A stretch of DNA of 8,751 nt from CAYNYF01 sp964401385 (GTDB lineage Bacteria; Planctomycetota; Phycisphaerae; SM23-33): assembly GCA_964401385.1 (NCBI GenBank), contig CAYNYF010000116.1, positions 1 to 8,751 on the forward strand. Reading direction: 5' to 3'. Below are positions 1 to 4,747 of this stretch, one piece after another. Below the pieces are notes generated by a model. That model did not search any database. It saw only the letters and a program-made list of their open reading frames with translations, and was not told the origin of the DNA. Each line of letters starts with the position of its first letter. Positions within the stretch are counted from its first letter, which is position 1. Made by a program: the position numbers and the translations under genes.

Positions 1-484
1 ACGCGTTCAGGTACATGATCGGATACAGGTGCAGCACCTCCAGGATCACCACCCCCGAAAAGCCGCTGCCCAGCCAGTCGACCTTCCCCAGCCCCAGCGC
101 CTGGAGGATCAGGTTCACCGATCCGCTCCCGTGGGCCAGCAGTTGCCGCATGGCGATCGCCCCGACGAAGGGCGGCAGGATCATCGGCACCATGAGCATG
201 GCCGAGGCCAGGCTCTTGCCGCGGAAGTCGTACTGGTTCGCCAGCACCGCCAGCGGCAGCGCCAGCAGGAACACCCCGGCCGTGGTGACGCAGGCGACCT
301 TGAGGGCGTTCACCAGGCCCTCCCGGGCGGCCAGGTCGGCGAAGAATCGCCCGATCCAGAAGCCCGTGACCCGGCCTTCGTGGGTGAGACCGGAACGGAT
401 CGCCAGCGCGATCGGAATGACGAGAAAGCCGATCAGGAACGCCGCGCACGCTCCGGCCAGGATGTAACGGCGCCACTTCCGCAT
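1..484 (-). CDS. ABC transporter permease, Fe(III)-type family (C-terminal part outside window)
   Basis: The reading frame stays open from an ATG at 484-482 to the window edge, giving the first 161 residues. The protein starts MRKWRR, followed by a hydrophobic segment at about residues 8-29. A short extracytoplasmic stretch leads to NALKVACVTT (59-68), which resembles the start of a binding-protein-dependent transport inner-membrane domain. Further membrane segments lie at about 64-83 and 92-115, the latter with the MVPMILPPFVGAIA stretch typical of Fe(III)/thiamine-type permeases (FbpB/AfuB relatives), and another begins near 143. The start is fixed by an in-frame TGA at 493-491, three codons upstream. 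I see no strong Shine-Dalgarno. The substrate-binding protein gene ends 92 bases upstream, so this should be its partner, moving the captured ligand across the inner membrane. The ATPase is not in the window and would be expected further left. Family level is fairly secure; substrate is not determined. Confidence 0.85.
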   Translation of the reverse strand, partial: MRKWRRYILAGACAAFLIGFLVIPIALAIRSGLTHEGRVTGFWIGRFFADLAAREGLVNALKVACVTTAGVFLLALPLAVLANQYDFRGKSLASAMLMVPMILPPFVGAIAMRQLLAHGSGSVNLILQALGLGKVDWLGSGFSGVVILEVLHLYPIMYLNA

Positions 485-508
485 GACTGCTCAGCAACCG
501 GCACGCAT

Positions 509-538
509 CCGGCGGCAGGGGCAGGCCCGGCCCGCCGG
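509..538 (-). other. Intercistronic stem-loop between binding protein and permease genes
   Basis: CCGGCGG (509-515) is perfectly complementary to CCGCCGG (532-538), enclosing a 16-base loop that can form a small inner GGG/CCC pairing. It lies in the 92-base gap between the two transporter genes and has no U-tract, so it does not look like an intrinsic terminator. In E. coli, a palindromic (REP) element between malE and malF protects the upstream message and helps make the binding protein more abundant than the permease. A similar role here is inference from position and structure. Confidence 0.4.
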
Positions 539-576
539 CGTCCACTCGAAGCCCCCGGCTAACCCGCGGCCCGTCC

Positions 577-1932
577 TCATCCGCCCGCGCGGGAAATGAT
601 GCGCTCGTATTTCTCGCGGAAGAACCGCTGCCAGGCGCTGGTGATCATTTCCCGCTGCTTCTCGTCCGTCAGCTTCCTGGCGGTCTCCAGGGCTTTGGCC
701 TCCGTGGCCAGGTCCGCCGGCAGGCTGGTGAACTCCGCCAGCAGGCTTGCGGGCTGACCGGCGTCAACGATGACCTTCCACGCCTCGGAGAGCTGCTTGC
801 GGGAGTCGATGGCGGCCGCCGCCATCAGCGGGCCCAGAAGCCGGCTGACGCGAATCTCGAGGGCTTCCTGGTTCAGCTTGAAATCACCGGATTGAACGAA
901 GGGGTCGGACAGCGGGGCGAGCATCTTGCCCTTGTACTTCTCGTAGACGTCGCGGCGGACGGGCTGGCGATACAGGGCATGCTGGGCGGGCCCGCCGGCT
1001 GCGCCCGCCGGCAGGCACCACAAGGTCTGCCCGCGCTCGGAAAGCACGAATTCGATGAAGCGTTTGGCCGTCTCCGGGTTGGGCGCGCCCTTGAGCAGGC
1101 TGATCGGGTCGGGCGTGTAGGCCGTGGTGCCGGGCACGACCGAAAACCCGATGTCCTGGCCGCGCACCACGATCGTCTTGTAGGCGTAGAAGTCGATGGC
1201 CGCCCCCGCCAGCACCTCGCCGTTGGCCACGTCGTTGACCACGTCGCTGGCCCCGCCGGTGAAGCGCTTGCAGTTGCCGTAGATCTTCAGCAGCTTCGCC
1301 CAGCCGCTGGGCCAGTCCGGCGCCGACTGGATGATCATCTCGTAGGCCGCCCGCGCGCTGCCGGACTGCGACGCGTCGGCGGCCGAGACCAGCCTGTACA
1401 TCGACGGCGAGGCCAGCTCCTCCCACCGTCTCGGCGGCGGAAGGTTCCTCTCCTTCAGCAGCCGGGCGTTGTAGATGATGCCGAAGCAGCTCACGGCCGC
1501 TCCGAACCAGCGATGTTCCGGGTCGTACTGGCGGACGCCGCCGATGGCCTCCGGCAGTTTGCTCAGCAGCTCTTCCGGCAGGTCGACCCGCTGGAGGATT
1601 CCCCTGGCCGCCAGTAGCTTGTGGTCCGGCGCGCCGCCGCCGAAGTACAGATCGATCCCGCTGCCGTCGGCGCTGGCGTACTGGTTCAGCAGGAAACGGG
1701 TCACCGAGGTGGTCCCGCCCACGTCGCGCCAGTCGATTCGGACGCTCTTGCCGAACTTTTCCTTATGCCAAGCGCGAAAGGCGCGGTCGAACTCGGCCTC
1801 GATCTGCTTGTCATGCGGGCTGACGATCACGAGGTGGTGCTTGACCTTCTTCTTGCAGCCCGGCAGCACCAGCCCGGCCAGCGCGAGCATGAGCGCCGCG
1901 GTCCAACGAAACCGATTTCCTGCGCGTATCAT
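577..1932 (-). CDS. ABC transporter substrate-binding lipoprotein, Fe(III)-type family
   Basis: This 451-residue protein has a basic N-terminus, a hydrophobic stretch and a lipobox LPGC at 23-26, so it should be lipid-anchored at Cys26 and face outside the inner membrane. The mature part reads as a two-lobed type 2 periplasmic-binding protein: an early strand HLVIVSP (33-39), DLYFGGGAPD (94-103), FGAAVSCFGIIYNARLL (143-159), ANGEVLAGAAIDFYAYK (236-252), and GAPNPETAKRFIEFVLS (282-298), a block typical of the FbpA/AfuA/FutA group. Residues after about 340 form an extra, largely helical and charged tail of some 110 residues beyond the usual fold. The ATG at 1932 is supported by AAAGGAG (1947-1941) with an 8-base spacer. 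The permease gene lies downstream on the same strand. The ligand cannot be assigned: iron, thiamine and organophosphonate binders share this architecture. Confidence 0.88.
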   Translation of the reverse strand: MIRAGNRFRWTAALMLALAGLVLPGCKKKVKHHLVIVSPHDKQIEAEFDRAFRAWHKEKFGKSVRIDWRDVGGTTSVTRFLLNQYASADGSGIDLYFGGGAPDHKLLAARGILQRVDLPEELLSKLPEAIGGVRQYDPEHRWFGAAVSCFGIIYNARLLKERNLPPPRRWEELASPSMYRLVSAADASQSGSARAAYEMIIQSAPDWPSGWAKLLKIYGNCKRFTGGASDVVNDVANGEVLAGAAIDFYAYKTIVVRGQDIGFSVVPGTTAYTPDPISLLKGAPNPETAKRFIEFVLSERGQTLWCLPAGAAGGPAQHALYRQPVRRDVYEKYKGKMLAPLSDPFVQSGDFKLNQEALEIRVSRLLGPLMAAAAIDSRKQLSEAWKVIVDAGQPASLLAEFTSLPADLATEAKALETARKLTDEKQREMITSAWQRFFREKYERIISRAGG

Positions 1933-1955
1933 CGGGCGTTCTCCTTTGCTGAGGG

Positions 1956-1961
1956 ATTATA
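1956..1961 (-). promoter_or_regulatory. Possible -10 box of the transporter operon
   Basis: The minus strand reads TATAAT exactly here, 23 bases upstream of the binding-protein start codon. A transcript starting about 7 bases downstream would begin right at the Shine-Dalgarno, giving a very short leader. No convincing -35 is present at 16-18 bases (the minus strand there reads GTGGTC at 17). I saw no Fur-like operator. A perfect hexamer in GC-rich DNA is suggestive, but the promoter is unproven and the operon could also be read from upstream. Confidence 0.35.
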
Positions 1962-2026
1962 GTCGCTGGGCAGGCCCGGACCACCATCAAGCCCCCAACC
2001 GCAATGCCCCCGGGCGACGGGGTGAC

Positions 2027-2065
2027 AGCCGGGGAAGACGACCGCGCGGCCGCGGCTCCCCGGCT
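2027..2065 (-). terminator. Strong stem-loop downstream of the PEP-CTERM-like gene
   Basis: AGCCGGGGA (2027-2035) pairs perfectly with TCCCCGGCT (2057-2065), a 9-base stem. Inside it, CCGCG (2042-2046) pairs with CGCGG (2051-2055) around a CGGC tetraloop. It sits 79 bases after the stop codon of the PEP-CTERM-like gene and before the -10 box of the transporter operon, where a transcription end would be expected. There is no U-tract on either side, so intrinsic termination is doubtful; it could instead be an mRNA-stabilising or dispersed palindromic element. Confidence 0.35.
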
Positions 2066-2143
2066 CCGGCCGGCGCTTGGCGCTGTTGAGCGTGTGCCCA
2101 GGCGGAAGTGTTCCCAGGCGCCTGCCGCGGCGAGCTTCCGGAC

Positions 2144-3463
2144 TTATCGCGACCGTCGCCTTCGCTTCAGCAGGCACAGCCCGCCCACGGCCAGCACCGC
2201 CGCCGCCCCGGGCGCGGGGGTCGTGACGAATCCGCCGTCGAGTCCGTTCCCGAAGGCGCCAGCCACCGCGAACGTGTGCATCCCCGTTACGCAAGTCGTG
2301 GACATACGGGTGCCGGACAAGTAATCGTCGAATCCGTCCGTCCGGAGCACCACCAGGTCACCAGGCCAATCGCCAGGGAAGACGACCGGCTCCACGGAAA
2401 GGTCGAAAGCCTCAGACCTACCGACAGGCTCCCAGATGATCCAATCCCCAGGCAAGAAGTCGATAGGATCAAGCACGGGCGGATCAGGCAGCGGGAGGGG
2501 CTCTGCCGGCGTCGGCAGCGGTTCCACCAGCGGTGGCTCCGGCAGCGGAAGGGGTCCCACCGGCGGTGGCTCGGGCAGCGGAGTCGGGTCGGGCTCGAGG
2601 GTCGGCTCCGGTATCGGCAGCGGTTCGGCCGGCGGCGGCGCCGGCAGCGGAACCGGGTCGGGCTCCAGGGTCGGCTCCGGCGTTAGCAGCGGTTCGACCG
2701 GCGGCGGCGCGGGCTCCTGCGGTGTCGGCAGCGGTTCGACCGGCGGAGGCGCGGGCAGCGGCTCAGGCGGTGGCGCGGTCACCGGCTCAGGCGGTGGCGC
2801 GGGCTCCTCCGGCGTTGGCAGCGGTTCGACCGGCGGAGGCGCGGGCAGCCGCTCAGGCGGTGGCACGGGCTCCTCCGGTGTCGGCAGCGGTTCGGCCGGC
2901 GGCGGCGCGGGCAGCGGCGGCGGGGCAGGTTCAGGTTTCGGGAAGGCCAGCGTCTGCCAGACGCCGGCCTGGGCATCGGCGGTCAGGCCGTCAAGTGCGA
3001 AGGTCGACCCGCACCGGCTGATGCTACCGCTGAAGCGAACGTCACCGGAGGCGCAGATGTACGCCAGGCCGACCTCGGCATACCTGCTGGCCGTGCCGGC
3101 CTCAATGTGGTAGAAGTTCTCCGATTCCGTCAGGGCCATCACGTTGACGAAGGGCTCCAGGAAATAGCTGTCGTGGGAGGCATCGTAGGTAGCCTGGGCA
3201 ATACCGTCGTAGAGGGCGGCGTCCGTCTGGCTGTCAACGTCCAGCAGGTCGAGGGCCTTGACCTGCCCGATGCAGGCGCCGTCGACGCCCTCGAACGTCA
3301 CGTCCGCGAAAAAGGATTTCTCCAGGCCGTCGTTGCCGACGACGGCGAACGTGTACCCGTACCAGCCGTCCCCCAGATCGTTCACGCCCCATTCCAGCAG
3401 CGGCTCGGCCGGGGCCGCAGACGCCCCCACCAGCAGCATCAGGGCTATCCAGCAGGCTCTCAT
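2144..3463 (-). CDS. Secreted proline-rich protein with PEP-CTERM-like anchor
   Basis: From the ATG at 3463 this is a 439-residue protein. It begins with a signal peptide (residues 1 to about 19, MRACWIALMLLVG then ASAAPA). An N-terminal domain (about 21-172) follows, with Cys64, Cys137 and Cys151. Residues about 175-335 are a proline-rich linker of imperfect repeats such as PAPPPVEPLPTPEEP. A small domain (about 336-410) comes next, and the end is TTPAPGA (414-420), a short hydrophobic run and KRRRRSR. That end matches the architecture of PEP-CTERM sorting signals, which exosortases process in other bacteria. The start is chosen over an ATG at 3499 because AAAGGGG (3477-3471) lies 7 bases before 3463, the signal peptide begins there, and nothing like a ribosome site precedes 3499. 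A surface or matrix role is likely; I do not recognise the N-terminal domain. Confidence 0.8.
   Translation of the reverse strand: MRACWIALMLLVGASAAPAEPLLEWGVNDLGDGWYGYTFAVVGNDGLEKSFFADVTFEGVDGACIGQVKALDLLDVDSQTDAALYDGIAQATYDASHDSYFLEPFVNVMALTESENFYHIEAGTASRYAEVGLAYICASGDVRFSGSISRCGSTFALDGLTADAQAGVWQTLAFPKPEPAPPPLPAPPPAEPLPTPEEPVPPPERLPAPPPVEPLPTPEEPAPPPEPVTAPPPEPLPAPPPVEPLPTPQEPAPPPVEPLLTPEPTLEPDPVPLPAPPPAEPLPIPEPTLEPDPTPLPEPPPVGPLPLPEPPLVEPLPTPAEPLPLPDPPVLDPIDFLPGDWIIWEPVGRSEAFDLSVEPVVFPGDWPGDLVVLRTDGFDDYLSGTRMSTTCVTGMHTFAVAGAFGNGLDGGFVTTPAPGAAAVLAVGGLCLLKRRRRSR
2459..2941 (-). repeat. Imperfect coding repeats for the Pro/Glu/Leu-rich linker
   Basis: This stretch encodes residues about 175-335 of the PEP-CTERM-like protein. 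The plus strand shows six copies of a GGCAGCGGTTC-type core followed by a GGCGG-rich run (near 2513, 2614, 2684, 2728, 2818 and 2883). A longer unit of 69 bases (23 codons) is duplicated in tandem: GGGTCGGGCTC recurs at 2586 and 2655, giving PEPTLEPDP twice, 23 residues apart (262-270 and 285-293). Copies differ mostly by single substitutions that keep the reading frame. Such tracts usually form stiff, extended spacers, and repeat number may vary among strains. Confidence 0.8.
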
Positions 3464-3648
3464 GTCACAACCCCTTTCTCCGTTTCTCCGAGGAAACACA
3501 ATACCCCATGGTTGCCGGCCCGGCCCGCAGGCCGAACCTCATTTTCACACTGTAGTCCAATGCCCGGCTTCATGCAACGCTCGCCCCGCGGCCGAAACGG
3601 CTCACCTATCCCGGGCCTCCGAGAAGCCCTTCCGTAAACGGGCGCCAC
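3460..3648 (-). other. Possible leader ORF overlapping the PEP-CTERM-like start (62 codons)
   Basis: A GTG-started frame of 62 codons runs through the long minus-strand leader. Its stop codon overlaps the next ATG as ATGA (3463-3460), the arrangement seen in translationally coupled genes. The predicted peptide has many Arg, Gly and Pro residues, no recognisable domain and no clear Shine-Dalgarno at its own start. Open frames of this size occur by chance in GC-rich DNA, so I regard it as more likely non-coding. Confidence 0.12.
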
Positions 3649-3654
3649 GCTCCC

Positions 3655-3670
3655 GGCCGGCCTGCCGGCC
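3655..3670 (-). other. Tight GC hairpin in the PEP-CTERM-like gene leader
   Basis: GGCCGGC (3655-3661) and GCCGGCC (3664-3670) are perfectly complementary around two bases, so six pairs with a four-base loop are expected. It lies about 11-26 bases into the transcript predicted from the promoter at 3716-3688. It may protect the 5' end or form part of a larger leader fold. Confidence 0.4.
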
Positions 3671-3687
3671 TTGCCCGCGCGCCAGCA

Positions 3688-3716
3688 AATATATACGCTC
3701 GCCTAGATCGTGTCAA
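3688..3716 (-). promoter_or_regulatory. Sigma70-type promoter for the PEP-CTERM-like gene
   Basis: On the minus strand, TTGACA (3716-3711) is followed by a 17-base spacer and TATATT (3693-3688). That is a perfect -35, ideal spacing and a 5/6 -10 in an otherwise GC-rich region. Transcription should start near 3681, leaving about 218 bases of leader before the ATG at 3463. A 6-base inverted repeat, CTAGAT (3703-3708) and ATCTAG (3732-3737), brackets the -35 and could be a repressor or activator site. Confidence 0.65.
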
Positions 3717-3748
3717 GCAAAATAGACGTGCATCTAGATTTTTTCTGT

Positions 3749-3817
3749 GGACGCTGCGCCCACGGAAGCTCGCCTCCGCCGGCATGCCGCCCGGCGGCGG
3801 CGAACGCGCGGGCGTCC
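3749..3817. repeat. Self-complementary block between the divergent promoters
   Basis: The core is a hairpin. CCGCCGG (3776-3782) pairs with CCGGCGG (3791-3797) around CATGCCGC, and across one T/C mismatch TCGCC (3770-3774) pairs with GGCGA (3799-3803), about 12 pairs in all. The block is bounded by GGACGC (3749-3754) and GCGTCC (3812-3817). The outer repeat can be extended to TGTGGACGC versus TGTCGGACGC if one base is gapped. The right edge ends 12 bases before the plus-strand -35. It could be a dispersed palindromic (REP/MITE-like) element, a bidirectional structural barrier or an operator region; no copy number can be judged from one window. Confidence 0.45.
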
Positions 3818-3829
3818 GACAAAGGTCGT

Positions 3830-3859
3830 TTGACAAGCCCGCCCGCAAGACCATAGCAT
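3830..3859 (+). promoter_or_regulatory. Promoter of the metallophosphoesterase-yidC operon
   Basis: A perfect TTGACA (3830-3835) is followed by an 18-base spacer and TAGCAT (3854-3859), a 4/6 match to TATAAT. Transcription would start near 3866, which coincides with the first base of a long hairpin. The gene start at 3961 leaves a leader of about 95 bases. It points away from the minus-strand promoter at 3716-3688. Confidence 0.5.
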
Positions 3860-3865
3860 GACGGG

Positions 3866-3947
3866 TTCCGGTCTCGGCGCATCGGGACCGGAAAGACTTC
3901 CAAGGGAAGCGTATTGCGTTTGGTCCCCGGCGTGCTGTTGTCGCCGG
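3866..3947 (+). promoter_or_regulatory. Structured 5' leader with three successive hairpins
   Basis: Hairpin 1: 3866-3876 pairs with 3883-3893, 11 pairs including one G-U, loop GCGCAT. Hairpin 2: CTTCC (3897-3901) with GGAAG (3905-3909) around AAG. Hairpin 3: CCGGCG (3927-3932) with CGCCGG (3942-3947) around nine bases, ending 13 bases before the ATG. The first begins at the predicted transcript start and could stabilise the 5' end. The third borders the weak ribosome-binding area and could limit initiation. I recognise no known riboswitch or protein-binding leader. The pairings are read directly; the regulatory role is inferred. Confidence 0.4.
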
Positions 3948-3960
3948 AAGCGGAAAGAGC

Positions 3961-4737
3961 ATGGAACCGATAGCCGTCATCAGCGACATCCACAGCAACC
4001 TGGAGGCCCTGATGGCCGTGCTGAAAGACGTCGCCGACCGTGAGATCCGCCGGATCGTCTGCCTGGGCGACGTGGTGGGCTACGGGCCGCAGCCGAAGGA
4101 GTGCCTGGACCTGGTCCTGGAGCACTGCCTGGTGACGCTGATGGGCAACCACGACTTCGCCACCATGTTCGAGCCCAACAACTTTAACATCGGCGCCGAG
4201 CTTGCCTGCTACTGGACGCGCCAGGAACTCGAGGCCGAGCCGGACAAGGCCGCCCGCGACCGGCGCTGGGAATTCCTGGGCTCGCTGGCGGTCAAGGTCG
4301 TCCTGTCCGAGGAGGACTGCCCGGCCGGGGCGGCGTCTCTGGCGCACGGCTCTCTGCGGCGCCCGGTCAATGAGTACATCTTTCCCGACGACATCTACAA
4401 TCACCCCAGCAAACTTCATGGGCTCTTCGACCGGTTTGACAACATCTGCCTGGTCGGACACACGCACGTGCCGGGGGTTTTTCTCCAAGCGCCGGACTTC
4501 TACAGCCCGGACGAGCTGGGCTATGAGTACCGACTGGACGGGCGCAAGGCGATCATCAACGTCGGCTCGATCGGCCAGCCCCGGGACCGCGATCCCCGCG
4601 CCAGCTACGTGATGCTGGAAGAGAAGGTCGTGCGATTCGTCCGCGTCCCGTACGACGTGGAATCCACGATACGGAAGGTTCACGCCATCCCGGACCTGGA
4701 CGACTACCTGGGCAATCGCCTGCGCGAGGGCAGATAA
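3961..4737 (+). CDS. Calcineurin-like metallophosphoesterase
   Basis: This 258-residue cytoplasmic protein carries the full two-metal phosphoesterase signature. SDIHSN (8-13) supplies Asp9 and His11, GDVVGYGP (36-43) supplies Asp37, GNHD (62-65) supplies Asn63 and His64, AHGS (128-131) gives His129, and GHTHVP (166-171) gives His167 and His169. NVGSIGQPRD (200-209) is the usual closing motif. Length and motif order fit the YfcE/MJ0936-like single-domain family, whose members hydrolyse phosphodiesters or nucleotide substrates; the true substrate here is unknown. The ATG at 3961 is chosen because the first strand and SDIH motif follow at once. The upstream ribosome site (GGAAAGAGC before ATG) is weak. 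It is the first gene of a pair with yidC. No signal peptide or membrane segment is visible. Confidence 0.92.
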   Translation: MEPIAVISDIHSNLEALMAVLKDVADREIRRIVCLGDVVGYGPQPKECLDLVLEHCLVTLMGNHDFATMFEPNNFNIGAELACYWTRQELEAEPDKAARDRRWEFLGSLAVKVVLSEEDCPAGAASLAHGSLRRPVNEYIFPDDIYNHPSKLHGLFDRFDNICLVGHTHVPGVFLQAPDFYSPDELGYEYRLDGRKAIINVGSIGQPRDRDPRASYVMLEEKVVRFVRVPYDVESTIRKVHAIPDLDDYLGNRLREGR

Positions 4738-4741
4738 GGAG
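4736..4741 (+). promoter_or_regulatory. Shine-Dalgarno of yidC overlapping the upstream stop
   Basis: AAGGAG overlaps the TAA stop of the metallophosphoesterase (4735-4737) and lies 6 bases before the GTG at 4748. It decides the yidC start and implies translational coupling, because ribosomes finishing the first gene reach the initiation site of the second. Confidence 0.75.
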
Positions 4742-4747
4742 CAATCG

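Larger units (their letters stand above)
3464..3960. other. Divergent intergenic control region (497 bases)
   Basis: No convincing gene lies here. Minus-strand side: a 218-base leader from a near-consensus promoter (3716-3688) to the PEP-CTERM-like gene. It contains a tight GC hairpin (3655-3670) and a 62-codon open frame whose stop overlaps the gene's ATG. Middle (3717-3829): an AT-rich patch with TTTTTT at 3739-3744, then a self-complementary GC-rich block. Plus-strand side: a promoter at 3830-3859 and a leader of about 95 bases with three hairpins in front of the metallophosphoesterase. I compared the minus leader with common riboswitch consensus sequences from memory and recognised none. 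Confidence 0.7.

Noticed and set aside
892..1617. Plus-strand open frame of 241 codons
   Set aside because: Antisense to the substrate-binding protein, which has a lipobox, ribosome site and family motifs.
1929..2294. Minus-strand open frame of 121 codons bridging two genes
   Set aside because: It overlaps the end of the PEP-CTERM-like gene and the whole intergenic space, with Arg/Gly-rich random-looking composition and no ribosome site.
2459..2941. CRISPR-like array
   Set aside because: The repeats are imperfect, adjacent, without unique spacers of constant size, and stay in frame with a coding gene.
2436..3113. Plus-strand open frame of 225 codons coding for a Gly/Ser-repeat protein
   Set aside because: It is the exact antisense of the proline-repeat linker; Pro codons read backwards give Gly and Ser-like runs. 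The minus frame has a signal peptide, a ribosome site and a sorting-signal end; this frame has none.
3630..3670. Sigma54 (RpoN) promoter for the PEP-CTERM-like gene, as used by some PEP-CTERM systems
   Set aside because: The minus strand has a TGGC but no correctly spaced TTGC; the sigma70-type match nearby is far better.
3464..3680. Known riboswitch (TPP, cobalamin, glycine, SAM, c-di-GMP) in the minus leader
   Set aside because: I could not match the conserved core bases of any of these classes.
3739..3744. T6 run as the tail of an intrinsic terminator on the plus strand
   Set aside because: The only preceding inverted repeat (CTAGAT/ATCTAG) would enclose a 23-base loop, and no plus-strand gene lies upstream.
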